Shown piece by piece: positions 1 to 8,699 of a stretch of 42,084 bases of DNA. Within the stretch, counting starts at the first letter, position 1. Every line of letters begins with the position of its first letter. Source of the stretch: Candidatus Avimonas caecicola (GTDB lineage Bacteria; Bacillota; Clostridia; Oscillospirales; Acutalibacteraceae). The position numbers were made by a program, and so were the translations under genes. Location: contig CAJFTG010000018.1 of the NCBI GenBank assembly GCA_904419875.1, positions 10,762-52,845 of the forward strand, given 5' to 3'. The notes beneath the pieces are model-generated. The model ran no database searches, was not told the origin of the DNA, and was given only the letters and a program-made list of their open reading frames with translations.

Positions 1-276
1 CGAGGCGCGGCCCCTTTTTTGTAAACGAGGGGAATAGCGTAAGCGTTCCAGTTAGCTCCATGGAAATCCACGGGAAATAGTAGAAGAAACAGGAGGCGGG
101 CAAAAAGGGGAGCGACGGGCGGGGAACGGCGGGGCTTACCGGCCGCACCCGGCCCGGCTGAAAATTTTTTCACCGGTGAAACCTTTCGGGGCGCTCGGCA
201 GTGTTCCGAATGAGAGAGGAGTTCCCCGCGCTTACCCACGCTTTGCCGCACCGGCGGCAGATAGGAGGGAAGGGTC
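1..276. other. Left edge, upstream region of the sigma-factor gene
   Basis: No gene is visible. The sequence is GC-rich, with a purine-rich stretch around 90-135 and an A/T run near 161-170. A ribosome-binding site (AGGAGGGA, 263-270) lies just before the sigma-factor start at 277. Confidence 0.6.
177..204 (+). promoter_or_regulatory. Possible ECF-type promoter of the sigma operon
   Basis: TGAAACCTTT at 177-186 matches the TGAAAC-type -35 element used by many ECF sigma factors. The -10 region about 16 bases on (near 199-204, CAGTGT) is not a clear match, so the assignment rests on the -35 alone. Its place about 100 bases before an ECF sigma gene would fit autoregulation; that is inference. 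Confidence 0.3.
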
Positions 277-744
277 ATGGATTCTGCGGCCGCAGTCCTG
301 TCCCAATACGCCGATATGGTTTACCGGCTGGCCTTTGCACGCACCAAAAGCCGCTATGACGCCGACGATGTTTTGCAGGAGGTATTCCTCCGGTATATCC
401 GCAGCGCCCCCTCGTTTGAGGAGGAGGAGCATCGGCGCGCGTGGCTGATCCGCACCACCATCAATTGCAGCAAAACCCTGCTGGCCTCCGCCTGGTTCCG
501 GAAAACCGTGCCGCTGGAGGATCTGCCGGCCGCCGAAAGGACAGAGGCCGGCGAGGTTTACGACGCCGTGATGCGGCTTTCCCTGCCCTACCGCACGGTA
601 ATCCATCTGTTTTATTATGAGGGATATTCGGTCGCGGAGATCGGCAGGTTGCTGGACTGCCGGGAGGCGACGGTGAAGACCCGCCTGCACCGCGCCCGGA
701 ATCAGCTGCGGGAAGCCCTGAAAGGAGCGATGGACGATGTTTGA
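277..744 (+). CDS. ECF-type RNA polymerase sigma factor
   Basis: Alternative sigma-70 family factor, expected to direct RNA polymerase to a small regulon. At 155 residues it has the compact ECF plan: region 2 at about residues 8-70 (DADDVLQEVF at 28-37) and a region 4 helix-turn-helix at about 97-148 (EIGRLLDCREATVKTRLHRA). The ATG at 277 follows AGGAGGGA with good spacing. Its 3' end overlaps the next gene by 8 bases, so the two are probably translationally coupled. That neighbour has an anti-sigma-like N-terminus, which suggests it controls this factor. The signal sensed and the regulon cannot be read from the sequence. Confidence 0.9.
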   Translation: MDSAAAVLSQYADMVYRLAFARTKSRYDADDVLQEVFLRYIRSAPSFEEEEHRRAWLIRTTINCSKTLLASAWFRKTVPLEDLPAAERTEAGEVYDAVMRLSLPYRTVIHLFYYEGYSVAEIGRLLDCREATVKTRLHRARNQLREALKGAMDDV

Positions 745-2719
745 GGACGCATACCGTCGGTACAACGAGGAAATCCGGCCGGATGAAGCGCTTCTTCGCC
801 ATCTGGAGGTGAAGATGCGGCAGGCCGGGGAAGAAAAGGAAGCAGAGAAATGGAAAACGCCGCCGAAGGCCCGCCGTCCGCGGCGCTGGGTGAAACCGGC
901 CGTGGCGGCGGCCGCCTGCCTGGCGGTGCTGGTTTCCGCCGCGGCCGTGTATGACGGCCTGCATGCCGCGCCGCGGGCGGCGGGGACCGGCGAGGTGGTG
1001 GACGGCGCCGATTACGGTCAGATTTATCAGGCCGTCAAGGCGCTGGAACCCCGCTTCGATTTCGGCGAATGGCTATCCGGCCTGTTCGGGAGCTTCTTGA
1101 CCAAGGGGGGGACGAACGAGACGGGGGACAGCATGGGGGCCCTCTCCTCCGGTGCGTCCGGGGATGCTGCGGGGGCGGACGGCCCCGCTTACTCCGAAAC
1201 CAATACGCAGGTGGAAGGGGTGGACGAGGCCGACGTGACCAAGACCGACGGCCGCTGCATCTATACCCTGTCGGGCGGGCGGCTGCATATTGTGCGCGCG
1301 GATGGCGGAACGCTGGAGCCGGAGGCGGAGGTTGTCCTGCCGGGCGGGGGAAGCGGGATGCGGGCCCTTGAGCTTTATGTAAAAGGGGGCCGGCTGGTGG
1401 TGATGCAGTCCGGCTGGCTTTCCGGGAACGAGAGGAATGCCGCGCAGACCGGCGCGGCCGGCGCGGCCGGCTGCCCGGAGGGCTGGTATACCCAGGCGGC
1501 CGTCTATGACATCGCCGACCCGGAGAACCCGGCGCTGCTGGGCGTCCTGGGACAGGCCGGCGAGTATCTGTCCTCCCGCCTTGCCGGGGATACCCTGTAC
1601 CTTGTCACCACCTACCGCCTGCCGGACAAGGCGAAAAAGGGAGAGAAGGAAACCTATGTCCCCTGCCTGTATACACAGGAGAGCGGGGCGGTCATGGCGG
1701 CGGCGGATGTCTGCATCCCGCCCGAGCCCTCCGAGCGGCAGTACACGGTAGCGGCTTCTGTGGATATCCGCCGCCCGCAGGAGCACCTCGCCTCCAAAAC
1801 CGTGCTGGGCGGCGGGGACAGCCTGTATGCCAATACGGAAACCCTGCTGCTGGCCGTTCCCCGTTCGGTGAAGGGGGAAGAGGGGCGGACCGGCACGGTG
1901 ACCGACCTGCTCCGCTTTTCGCTGGAGGAGGGGGACATTACCCTGGCGGCGAGCGGCACGGTGCCCGGCACCCTTCTCAACCAGTTTTCGATGGATGAAT
2001 ACAAGGGCGTGTTCCGGGTGGTCACCACCCTCAGCGGCGGGACCGAGACGATCGGCGACGGTGTCGTCTCCTATGAGCCGTGGGAGACCGTCAACTGCCT
2101 GTACACGCTGGACGGAGAGATGCGGCTCCTCGGCAAGGTGGAGGGGCTGGCGAAAGGGGAGCAGGTGTATTCCGTCCGCTTCTGCGGGGACATCGGGTAT
2201 TTTGTCACCTTCCGCCAGATCGATCCCCTTTTCGCCGTGGACCTGACCGACCCGGCGTCGCCCAAGGTGCTCAGCGCGCTGAAAATCCCCGGCTTTTCTG
2301 AATATCTTCATCCCTACGCGCCGGGCCTGCTGTTCGGCTTCGGCCGGCAGGCGGACCCCTATACCGGGGAGGTGCGGGGGCTGAAGCTGTCCATGTTCGA
2401 CGTGTCCGACCCGGCGGACGTGACCGAAGCGTATACCCTGCCGCTGGACGCCGGCTGGTCGGAGGTGTCCGATAACCACAAGGCGATCCTGATCGACGCC
2501 GGACGGAACCTGATCGGGTTCCCGGCGGATTTCCGCTATTTCCTGTACGGGTATTCGCCGGAGCGGGGCTTTTACCTCCGGGCGGAGCTGCCCCTCAATT
2601 TCGGCGGCGCGTATGCGCGCGGCCTGTATATCGGGGAAACTTTCTACACGGTGGAAGAGGGCGGGATCTGCGCCTATTCCCTCCTTGATTTTCAGATGGT
2701 CGGCTCGCTGGCGCTGTGA
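737..2719 (+). CDS. Membrane-anchored beta-propeller protein, possible anti-sigma partner
   Basis: A 660-residue protein of the clostridial secreted beta-propeller type (PF09826-like). Residues 1-52 are charged and predicted cytoplasmic, a hydrophobic segment at about 54-72 forms one membrane span, and the rest should lie outside the cell. The family-typical ETNTQVEGVDEADVTKTDG stretch is at 154-172, followed by many short beta-rich repeats rich in YTLSGG/LYLVTT-like strands. The start overlaps the upstream sigma gene by 8 bases. Tandem placement with an ECF factor and the short basic cytoplasmic tail (KARRPRRWVKP near 44-54) suggest it holds or releases the sigma factor across the membrane. 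That role is inference; no zinc-binding anti-sigma motif (HxxxCxxC) is present. Confidence 0.8.
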   Translation: MFEDAYRRYNEEIRPDEALLRHLEVKMRQAGEEKEAEKWKTPPKARRPRRWVKPAVAAAACLAVLVSAAAVYDGLHAAPRAAGTGEVVDGADYGQIYQAVKALEPRFDFGEWLSGLFGSFLTKGGTNETGDSMGALSSGASGDAAGADGPAYSETNTQVEGVDEADVTKTDGRCIYTLSGGRLHIVRADGGTLEPEAEVVLPGGGSGMRALELYVKGGRLVVMQSGWLSGNERNAAQTGAAGAAGCPEGWYTQAAVYDIADPENPALLGVLGQAGEYLSSRLAGDTLYLVTTYRLPDKAKKGEKETYVPCLYTQESGAVMAAADVCIPPEPSERQYTVAASVDIRRPQEHLASKTVLGGGDSLYANTETLLLAVPRSVKGEEGRTGTVTDLLRFSLEEGDITLAASGTVPGTLLNQFSMDEYKGVFRVVTTLSGGTETIGDGVVSYEPWETVNCLYTLDGEMRLLGKVEGLAKGEQVYSVRFCGDIGYFVTFRQIDPLFAVDLTDPASPKVLSALKIPGFSEYLHPYAPGLLFGFGRQADPYTGEVRGLKLSMFDVSDPADVTEAYTLPLDAGWSEVSDNHKAILIDAGRNLIGFPADFRYFLYGYSPERGFYLRAELPLNFGGAYARGLYIGETFYTVEEGGICAYSLLDFQMVGSLAL

Positions 2720-2796
2720 GGAGAAAAAGCGGGGCAGGGGAGAGATCAGTGAAACCGTGAAACCGCGGGAAAAGGCGCTTGGACGGGCGCCGCTTG

Positions 2797-2868
2797 TCCT
2801 GTGGATCCTGTGGATCCTGGGGTTCCCGGGGTTTCTGGGGTTTCTGGGGCTCCTGTGGCTCTGCCGGG
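2797..2868 (+). repeat. 9-bp degenerate tandem array
   Basis: Eight head-to-tail 9-mers: TCCTGTGGA twice, TCCTGGGGT, TCCCGGGGT, TTCTGGGGT, TTCTGGGGC, TCCTGTGGC, TCTGCCGGG. It starts 78 bases after the beta-propeller stop codon. The period of three codons keeps frames open, so translations of this stretch are repetitive and should not be read as protein. Confidence 0.85.
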
Positions 2869-3382
2869 CCGAAAGCTTTCCGGCCTCTTTCCACTCTCCC
2901 GGCCCCTCGGCCCTCGGCCTTCCCCGCCGCCTTAACGGAGGGCAGGGCGAGGGCTGCGGCGCCCCGCCGTACCGGGAATCGTGCGGCGCCGGTTGAACGC
3001 AGCCGGGCGCGGGCACGGCGGCGCCGTATGCCCCTGGATGCCGCTCCCGGAACGTCCCGCCTCCGGGCACAGGGCGGGAGGCCGCCGCGGAAGCCTGCCG
3101 CGCGGAGGCTGTACTGCCGGCAGTGTAAGCCTGGCTCCGGCTCAGCCGGGGATTGAAAAGGTTCGGGAAGGGGTTTACGCCGGCCGGCGTCGAAGGCGCA
3201 GGCAAACACGCTGCCGCCTGCCGCAAGCGCCCTGCCGCCTGTAGCCGCGCAGTCCCCCGCTTAACAGGTACGTCCGCCAGTCGCCGGCTTTTATTTAACC
3301 GCCCGTTTCGCTCGAGCCGTGAAGCCTTTGCTTTTTCGGGATTTTCCGCCGGCAGAGCCCGGCGGTTTCCGAAACGATGAAA

Positions 3383-3420
3383 AGAACGCCTGCGGGCCGC
3401 GCGCGGCCCGCAGGCGTTCT
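3383..3420. terminator. 38-bp loopless perfect palindrome at a convergent junction
   Basis: The left arm reads AGAACGCCTGCGGGCCGCG (3383-3401) and the right arm is its exact reverse complement, with no spacer. On the minus strand it is followed by three further T residues, so it could act as a second terminator for the minus-strand operon. On the plus strand no T tract follows. Confidence 0.6.
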
Positions 3421-3451
3421 GTCCATATAGCCTCCGAGGAGGACTCTCGCC

Positions 3452-3482
3452 AAAAGAAAAAGCGCGGTTTCCCCGCGCTTTC
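3452..3482 (-). terminator. Intrinsic terminator of the oadB-proS-cyclophilin operon
   Basis: On the minus strand AAAGCGCGG pairs with CCGCGCTTT around a 5-base loop (3459-3481) and is followed by TTC then TTTT (to 3452). It lies 54 bases beyond the stop codon at 3536 and is the clearest end of that operon. Confidence 0.85.
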
Positions 3483-3535
3483 CCAACGCTTTTCGGAGCC
3501 GGCCGGCACACGCTTTCCGGCCGGCCCCCGCGCCC

Positions 3536-4402
3536 TTATCCCTGGTACTCCAGGATTTCAATGCTGTCGATGGTCACGTCCTCCACCGGCCGGTCGTTGC
3601 TGTCGGTCTCAACCGCGGCGATCGCGTCCACCACGTCCATGCCCTCGAACACCTGGCCGAAGTCGGTATGGCCGCCGGAAGCGCGCCATGCGCCGTCCAG
3701 GTGGATATTGCCGCCGTTTTGTTCGTACAGCTCCCACACCTCGTCGGGGACAAGGCGGCTGTCGGGGGTGATGCCGCCGTTCGCCGCGATGAAATCGTCC
3801 GCGCTCGGGTATTCCTTGGTGAAGCTGTCGCCGTAGTAGGCGGCGTACTGGTCGTACATCGACGAATACTGCTCATACATGGCGTCGTAATCGTAGCTGT
3901 CCCGGTCAAAGGAATCCGGGCCGGCCTGGTTGATGAAGAACTGGCTGCCGTTGGTGTTGACACCGGAATTGGCCATGGCCAGCGAACCGCGGAGGTTGAG
4001 CAGCTTCTGGTCGAACTCGTCCTCAAAGGCTTCGCCCCACTTGCTTTCGCCGCCGGTGCCGTCCCCTTTCGGGTCGCCTCCCTGGATCATGAAATCCTCC
4101 ATCACCCGGTGGAAGGTCAGCCCGTCGTAATACCCCTGCTTCGCCAGGTCGGTGAAGTTTTCCACCGCTTTGGGCGCGGCCTCGGGGAAAAAGCGGATGG
4201 AGATATCCCCCATGCTGGTGTGCATGATCGCGATGGTGTCCCCTGCCGCCGGCTTTTCCAGCTGGAAGCCGACGGCCTTGTCCGGGTAAGCGGTGCCCAC
4301 GTCGTTGGCGGCCGGCGCGCCCTCTTTGTCCGAGGTGCAGCCGGCCAGCAGCGCGGCGCCGAGAAGCAGGGCGGAAAGCCCCGCCGTGATGCGTCGAATC
4401 AT
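3536..4402 (-). CDS. Lipoprotein cyclophilin-type peptidyl-prolyl isomerase
   Basis: Surface-anchored cyclophilin expected to speed cis-trans isomerisation of prolyl bonds in exported proteins. The 288-residue product begins with a lipoprotein signal peptide: basic MIRR, a hydrophobic core and lipobox LLAGC with Cys22 as the lipidation site. The cyclophilin domain follows, with [15 protein letters not shown] and NGSQFFI active-site stretches. It carries a Tyr/Asp-rich insert (near [20 protein letters not shown]) not found in short bacterial cyclophilins. Start ATG at 4402 has AGGAAAGGAG upstream and shares an ATGA overlap with the Cys-cluster gene before it. It is the last gene of its operon and a paralogue of the cyclophilin at 5015-5614. 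Confidence 0.92.
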   Translation of the reverse strand: MIRRITAGLSALLLGAALLAGCTSDKEGAPAANDVGTAYPDKAVGFQLEKPAAGDTIAIMHTSMGDISIRFFPEAAPKAVENFTDLAKQGYYDGLTFHRVMEDFMIQGGDPKGDGTGGESKWGEAFEDEFDQKLLNLRGSLAMANSGVNTNGSQFFINQAGPDSFDRDSYDYDAMYEQYSSMYDQYAAYYGDSFTKEYPSADDFIAANGGITPDSRLVPDEVWELYEQNGGNIHLDGAWRASGGHTDFGQVFEGMDVVDAIAAVETDSNDRPVEDVTIDSIEILEYQG

Positions 4403-5022
4403 GATAAAAACTCCTTTCCTGTGATGGATGCCCGGCGGTTTTCCCCGGCGGGAGCCGTCTTCTTCCGGCAGATCGGCGCACGTTCCCGGTCCAGGCGGAG
4501 GAAACGATTGAACTCCCGGATTTCCTCGGTCTGCCGCGCCAGAAAATCCCGTCCCGCCGGCGTGCGGGCAATCTCCCGTCCCGCCTGCCGGACGGCCCGG
4601 ACGAACGGGCGCTCCAGGGGGACATGCCGGTGCATCCGCACCAGCGGGCAGACCCGCCAGGCGCGGGGATCGTAGACGGCGCGGATCCGGCCGTCGGCCT
4701 CCAGCGCGGGGAAAAGCGGGAAAATCCGGCAGGCCAGCGGCCGCTCCTCCCGCCGGCAGAAGCCGCCGCAGAGGAACAGGCTGTCCTGCCCGGAAGGCAG
4801 CAGCGTCCCCGCCGTCCAGCCGGCGGCCTGCCGGAAGGCGCTTTCCCCGGGGAACAGGAGCATCCCGCTGGGCGCGTCTTCCTCCCCGCGGAAGAGGCGG
4901 CGGCAGCACCTGCCGCCGCACACTGCCCCGCAGTCGGCCGCCAGGGGCGTCCGGACGGTGAACAGAGAATACAGCCGCGCATAGGGAATACTATTCGTAT
5001 TATTATTTAGACTATTACTCAT
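4399..5022 (-). CDS. YkgJ-like Cys-cluster protein
   Basis: A 207-residue Cys-rich protein of the YkgJ-like/uncharacterised clostridial type; function unknown. Cysteines at 31, 35, 39, 40 ([12 protein letters not shown]), 85, 89, 98 and 125 could bind zinc or an Fe-S cluster. The conserved-looking stretch [15 protein letters not shown] precedes the first group, and GMLLFPGE follows at 53-60. The ATG at 5022 has AAGGAA upstream and lies 8 bases inside the end of the preceding cyclophilin gene; the stop overlaps the next cyclophilin start as ATGA. It is thus translationally tied to an isomerase on both sides. The first 13 codons are strikingly A/T-rich (SLNNNTNSI), unlike the rest. No membrane segment is evident. 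Confidence 0.7.
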   Translation of the reverse strand: MSNSLNNNTNSIPYARLYSLFTVRTPLAADCGAVCGGRCCRRLFRGEEDAPSGMLLFPGESAFRQAAGWTAGTLLPSGQDSLFLCGGFCRREERPLACRIFPLFPALEADGRIRAVYDPRAWRVCPLVRMHRHVPLERPFVRAVRQAGREIARTPAGRDFLARQTEEIREFNRFLRLDRERAPICRKKTAPAGENRRASITGKEFLS

Positions 5023-5614
5023 CGTATTCCTTGATCTCGATAGAGCGGATCACCACGTCGGTTTTGGGCTTGTCGCTGCGGCCGACCGTGACGGCGGCGA
5101 TTGCGTCCACCACGTCCATGCCGTCGTATACCTGCCCGAAAACCGTGTGCTTGAAGTCCAGCCACGGGGTGCCGCCGACCTGCGCATAACGGTCCGCCAC
5201 TTCCTTGGGGAAGCCGCGGTCCGCAAGGGCGGGCATCTGCGAAAGCATCTGCGCCGGGCATTCGGCCGCCTGAACGATGAAAAACTGGCTGCCGTTGGTG
5301 TTGGGGCCGGCGTTCGCCATCGAGAGCGCGCCGCGGTAGTTGCGCAGCTCGATGTCGGGTTCGTCCTCAAAGCTGCGGCCCCAGATGCTTTCGCCGCCGG
5401 TGCCGGTGCCGTTCGGGTCGCCGCCCTGGATCATGAAGTCGCGGATCACCCGGTGGAAGATCAGGCCGTCATAGTAGCCGTTTTTCGCGTGGGTGGTGAA
5501 GTTTTCAAAGGTTTTCGGGGTTTTGTCCGGGAACAGGCGCACGGAGATCCTCCCCATGCTGGTGTGCAGGATGGCCACGGGCTCGCCCTTGACGGGCCGT
5601 TCAAGCTGATTCAT
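5015..5614 (-). CDS. Cytosolic cyclophilin-type peptidyl-prolyl isomerase
   Basis: A 199-residue cyclophilin without a signal peptide, so probably cytoplasmic. The domain fills nearly the whole protein: [16 protein letters not shown] at the start, [15 protein letters not shown] in the active site, [10 protein letters not shown], and [17 protein letters not shown] near the end. A short insert ([17 protein letters not shown]) sits where the neighbouring lipoprotein paralogue has its Tyr-rich insert. ATG at 5614 is preceded by AAAGGAA; longer in-frame extensions upstream are low-complexity and were rejected. It lies 104 bases after proS. Confidence 0.92.
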   Translation of the reverse strand: MNQLERPVKGEPVAILHTSMGRISVRLFPDKTPKTFENFTTHAKNGYYDGLIFHRVIRDFMIQGGDPNGTGTGGESIWGRSFEDEPDIELRNYRGALSMANAGPNTNGSQFFIVQAAECPAQMLSQMPALADRGFPKEVADRYAQVGGTPWLDFKHTVFGQVYDGMDVVDAIAAVTVGRSDKPKTDVVIRSIEIKEYDE

Positions 5615-5663
5615 AGCGGATTCCTTTCCATTTTCAGGATGGTTGTGGGACGCCCCCGGCGGG

Positions 5664-5699
5664 GCGGGACAGGGAGCGGGACAGGGGGCGGGGGTAGGA
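5664..5699 (+). repeat. 12-bp purine-rich tandem array
   Basis: Three 12-mers: GCGGGACAGGGA, GCGGGACAGGGG, GCGGGGGTAGGA. It sits in the proS-cyclophilin spacer. The core GGGACA(A/G)GG recurs in the arrays at 19459-19478 and 20434-20467. Confidence 0.8.
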
Positions 5700-5718
5700 G
5701 CCAGAGGCGGGCGCCGGC

Positions 5719-7158
5719 TTAATACGCCTTGGCCCACACGACCATCTGCCGGGCGGGCCGGCCGCAACACACGCAGGTGTCGGCCAGATGCTTCTGCTCG
5801 AAGGGGATGCAGCGGGAGCCTACGCCGGTCTTTTCCTTGACCGCGTCCTCGCACGCCTCGTCGCCGCACCACATCGCCTCGATGAAGCCGTCCCCCTTTT
5901 CTTCCAGCACGCGGGTGATCTCGTCCAGGCTGGTGCAGGCCCAGGTGCGGCGGCGGCGGTTGTCCAGCGCCTTCTGGTACAGCCCGTCGTGCACCTGCTG
6001 CAGCAGCGCGGGGACGGCGGTTTCCAGCTCGTCCAGCGGGACCACGTGCTTCTCCCGGTTGTGGCGGCAGACCAGCACGCACTGGTTATTTTCAATGTCC
6101 TTCGGCCCGATTTCCAGCCGCAGGGGGACGCCCTTCATCTCGTATTCCGCGAATTTCCATCCGGCGGAGTTCTCGGAATCGTCCACCTTCACCCGGGCGA
6201 CGGCGGACAGGCGGCCCTTCAGCTCGGCGGCCTTTTCCAGCACGCCGGGCTTGTGCTGCGCGATGGGGAGAATGACCACCTGGATGGGGGCGACGGCGGG
6301 GGGGAGCACCAGGCCATTGTCGTCGCCGTGGGCCATAATGACCGCCCCGATCAGGCGGGTGGACACGCCCCAGGAGGTCTGATGCGGGGTCTGCAGGGTG
6401 TTGTCCTTCCCGGTGAACTGAATGCCGAACGCCCTGGCGAAACCGTCCCCGAAGTAATGGGAGGTGCCCGCCTGCAGGGCCTTGCCGTCGTGCATCATGG
6501 CCTCGATCGCGTAGGTGGCGACCGCGCCGGCGAATTTGTCGCTGTCGGTCTTGCGGCCCTTCACCACCGGCATGGCCAGGGACTTTTCGCAGAATTCGGC
6601 GTAAACGTCCAGCATCCGCTCGGTTTCCTCGATCGCCTCCTCCGCCGTGGCGTGGATGGTGTGGCCCTCCTGCCACAGGAACTCCCGCGAGCGCAGGAAG
6701 GGGCGGGTGGTTTTCTCCCAGCGCACCACGCTCACCCACTGGTTGTACAGCTTGGGCAGGTCCCGCCAGGAGTGGACGATGTTGGCATAGTGCTCGCAGA
6801 AGAGGGTCTCGCTGGTGGGGCGCACGCACAGGCGCTCTTCCAGCTTCTCGCTGCCGCCGTGGGTGACCCAGGCCACCTCCGGAGCAAAGCCCTCCACGTG
6901 GTCCTTCTCCTTCTGGAGCAGGCTTTCCGGGATGAACAGGGGCATGCAGACGTTTTCATGCCCCCGCTCCTTGAACATGCCGTCCAGGATCCGCTGCATG
7001 TTTTCCCAGATGGCGTAGCCGTAGGGGCGGATGACCATGCAGCCTTTGACGCTGGTGTACTCCACCAGCTCGGCTTTTTTTACGATGTCGGTGTACCATT
7101 GGGCGAAATCCTCGTCCATGGAGGTGATGGCTTCCACCATCTTTTTGTCGTTGGCCAT
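5719..7158 (-). CDS. proS: Prolyl-tRNA synthetase, short archaeal/eukaryote-like type
   Basis: Charges tRNA-Pro with proline in the cytoplasm. At 479 residues it is the short ProS type without the inserted editing domain of the long bacterial enzyme (about 570 residues). Class II features are visible: the motif 2 region ([20 protein letters not shown], then [10 protein letters not shown]) and the ATP-binding stretch near [20 protein letters not shown]. An anticodon-binding domain follows and a C-terminal domain ends with paired cysteines (CGDEAC and CVCCG) and a terminal Tyr (WAKAY), as in this subtype. ATG at 7158 has AGGAAAGGAAG upstream. No T-box is seen in front; the gene is read from the oadB promoter or from an unseen internal one. 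Confidence 0.95.
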   Translation of the reverse strand: MANDKKMVEAITSMDEDFAQWYTDIVKKAELVEYTSVKGCMVIRPYGYAIWENMQRILDGMFKERGHENVCMPLFIPESLLQKEKDHVEGFAPEVAWVTHGGSEKLEERLCVRPTSETLFCEHYANIVHSWRDLPKLYNQWVSVVRWEKTTRPFLRSREFLWQEGHTIHATAEEAIEETERMLDVYAEFCEKSLAMPVVKGRKTDSDKFAGAVATYAIEAMMHDGKALQAGTSHYFGDGFARAFGIQFTGKDNTLQTPHQTSWGVSTRLIGAVIMAHGDDNGLVLPPAVAPIQVVILPIAQHKPGVLEKAAELKGRLSAVARVKVDDSENSAGWKFAEYEMKGVPLRLEIGPKDIENNQCVLVCRHNREKHVVPLDELETAVPALLQQVHDGLYQKALDNRRRRTWACTSLDEITRVLEEKGDGFIEAMWCGDEACEDAVKEKTGVGSRCIPFEQKHLADTCVCCGRPARQMVVWAKAY

Positions 7159-7212
7159 GGGTCACTCTTCCTTTCCTGTGGACGCGGCCGCTCCGGGCCG
7201 CCGCGGATGTAC

Positions 7213-7244
7213 CGGAAAGGGGACGGTCTTCCGTCCCCTTTCCG
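7213..7244 (-). other. Strong hairpin between oadG and proS
   Basis: CGGAAAGGGGACGG (7213-7226) and its exact reverse complement (7231-7244) enclose a 4-base loop TCTT. No T tract follows on the minus strand, so it is not a textbook terminator. It could be a processing or stability element that sets proS level apart from oadBG. Confidence 0.6.
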
Positions 7245-7253
7245 CAAAAGGCG

Positions 7254-7424
7254 TTACTGCGGCGCGCCGTCGCCGCCGTCCTTGTCTTTTTTCTCGGTGG
7301 TCTTGTTTAGCAGGACAATCACGGCCAGCAGCACGATCATCACCACGAAGATGCCGACCAGGCCCAGCAGCATCAGCAGCAGCGCGTTGCCGAGGTTGGC
7401 CAGCCCCTGAAATGCAATGTTCAT
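7254..7424 (-). CDS. Small OadG-like gamma subunit of a sodium-pumping decarboxylase
   Basis: A 56-residue one-span membrane protein, easy to miss because it is so short. It reads MNIAFQGLANLGNALLLMLL, continues hydrophobic to LLNKTTEKKDK, and ends in a short Gly/Asp tail. One N-terminal membrane helix plus a charged cytoplasmic tail fits the gamma subunit of oxaloacetate/methylmalonyl-CoA decarboxylases, which helps assemble the pump. The ATG at 7424 has AAAGGATG at a good distance; an in-frame ATG at 7430 is too close. It starts 29 bases after oadB, the partner expected of such a subunit. Larger frames over this stretch are out of register and Arg-rich. Confidence 0.75.
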   Translation of the reverse strand: MNIAFQGLANLGNALLLMLLGLVGIFVVMIVLLAVIVLLNKTTEKKDKDGGDGAPQ

Positions 7425-7453
7425 AACCATTCATCCTTTCTCCGCCAGGCGGA

Positions 7454-8620
7454 TCAGCCGCCGATCAGGCGGGGAACCACGGTGAGGATAATGCCGCCCG
7501 CGACGACCGAGCCGATCTGGCCCGCGACGTTCGCGCCCACGGCATGCATGAGCAGGTGGTTCTGGTTGTCTTCCTTGAGGGCCATCTTCTGGATGACCCG
7601 CGCCGACATCGGGAACGCGGAGATGCCCGCGCCGCCGACCATCGGGTTGATCTTTTTGCCCTCGGGCAGGAACAGGTTCATCAGCTTGGCGAACAGCACG
7701 CCGCCGATGGTGTCGAAGACAAAGGCGACCAGGCCCAGGGCCATGATGACGATGGTGGCCACCGTCAGGAACTGCTCCGCCCGCATGGTGAAGGCGATGG
7801 TGATGCCCAGCAGAATGGTAATCAGGTTGGCCAGAGTGGTCTGCGCGGTCTGGGACAGGCTGTCCAGCTTGAGGCACTCCCGCAGCAGGTTGCCGAACAT
7901 CAGCATGCCCACCAGGGAAACCGACGCGGGGGCAACCAGCCCGGCGATGAGGGTCACGATGATCGGGAAAAGGATGCGGGTCAGCCGGGAGACCGACTTC
8001 GGATTGTACGGCATCCGGATCATCCGTTCCTTCCGGGTGGTCACCAGCTTGATGGCCGCGGGCTGGATAATCGGCACCAGCGCCATATAGGAATAGGCGG
8101 CCACCGCGATGGCGCCCATGTTTTCCGACTGGAAGATTTTCGACACCAGGATGGAGGTCGGGCCGTCGGCCGCGCCGATAATGCCGATGGCCGCCGCTTC
8201 CTTGAACGGGAAGAAGAAGGAGGCCAGCAGGACGGTGAAGAAAATGCCGAACTGCGCCGCCGCGCCGAACAGGAGCATTTTGGGATTGGACAGCAGCGGC
8301 CCGAAATCGATCATCGCGCCGATGCCGATAAACAGCAGGAGAGGCATGGCCTCCGAGGCTTCGATCCCCACCTCGAACAGCCACTGGACGATACCCGTCG
8401 AGCCGTCCGCCGCCGTGCCGACCGCGCCCGACCACGGGATGTTGACCAAAATCGCGCCGAAGCCCATCGGCATCAGCAGCGCCGGCTCGAAATCCTTGGC
8501 CAGCGCCAGGTAGATCAGCAGCCCGCCGATCAGGATCATGACGAGGTTCTTCCAGCCCTCGGCCGAGAAAAAGAACGCGACGCCGTCATAGAGAAAACGA
8601 AAATGCTCCAGTATTTCCAA
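7454..8620 (-). CDS. oadB: Sodium ion-translocating decarboxylase beta subunit
   Basis: Integral membrane subunit that decarboxylates carboxybiotin and couples this to sodium export (OadB/MmdB/GcdB family). The 388-residue product is mostly transmembrane helices and carries the family stretches PLLLFIGIGAMIDFGPLL, GIIGAADGPTSI and VGGAGISAFPMSARV. Start is a TTG at 8620, placed six bases after AAAGGAGAG; the frame runs on upstream but only through promoter and leader. The promoter is at 8700-8728. Only the oadG-like gene accompanies it: no carboxyltransferase alpha subunit or biotin carrier lies in the window, so the substrate (oxaloacetate, methylmalonyl-CoA or glutaconyl-CoA) is open. Confidence 0.93.
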   Translation of the reverse strand: MEILEHFRFLYDGVAFFFSAEGWKNLVMILIGGLLIYLALAKDFEPALLMPMGFGAILVNIPWSGAVGTAADGSTGIVQWLFEVGIEASEAMPLLLFIGIGAMIDFGPLLSNPKMLLFGAAAQFGIFFTVLLASFFFPFKEAAAIGIIGAADGPTSILVSKIFQSENMGAIAVAAYSYMALVPIIQPAAIKLVTTRKERMIRMPYNPKSVSRLTRILFPIIVTLIAGLVAPASVSLVGMLMFGNLLRECLKLDSLSQTAQTTLANLITILLGITIAFTMRAEQFLTVATIVIMALGLVAFVFDTIGGVLFAKLMNLFLPEGKKINPMVGGAGISAFPMSARVIQKMALKEDNQNHLLMHAVGANVAGQIGSVVAGGIILTVVPRLIGG

Positions 8621-8639
8621 CGCAGACTCTCCTTTGGCG

Positions 8640-8665
8640 GGCGGCGCCCTGGATAACGCGCCGCC
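8640..8665 (-). other. Hairpin in the oadB leader
   Basis: On the minus strand GGCGGCGC pairs with GCGCCGCC around a loop of about 10 bases, ending just before the oadB ribosome-binding site. It could mask or stabilise the start region. No known riboswitch is recognised. Confidence 0.4.
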
Positions 8666-8699
8666 GCACACAGAATAATAAGGGAACCAACAGCTTCCT

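Larger units (their letters stand above)
2720..3535. other. 816-base spacer between convergent genes
   Basis: No convincing gene. Open frames on both strands here are Arg/Pro/Gly-rich and look like by-products of high GC. It holds a 9-bp tandem array (2797-2868), a 38-bp perfect palindrome (3383-3420) and a minus-strand terminator (3452-3482). The rest, about 2880-3380, is GC-rich sequence with no structure I can name. Confidence 0.6.

Noticed and set aside
1073-3511. Minus-strand open frame of about 810 codons
   Set aside because: It mirrors the beta-propeller gene and runs through the palindrome and terminator. Composition is Arg/Pro/Ala-rich and no domain is seen.
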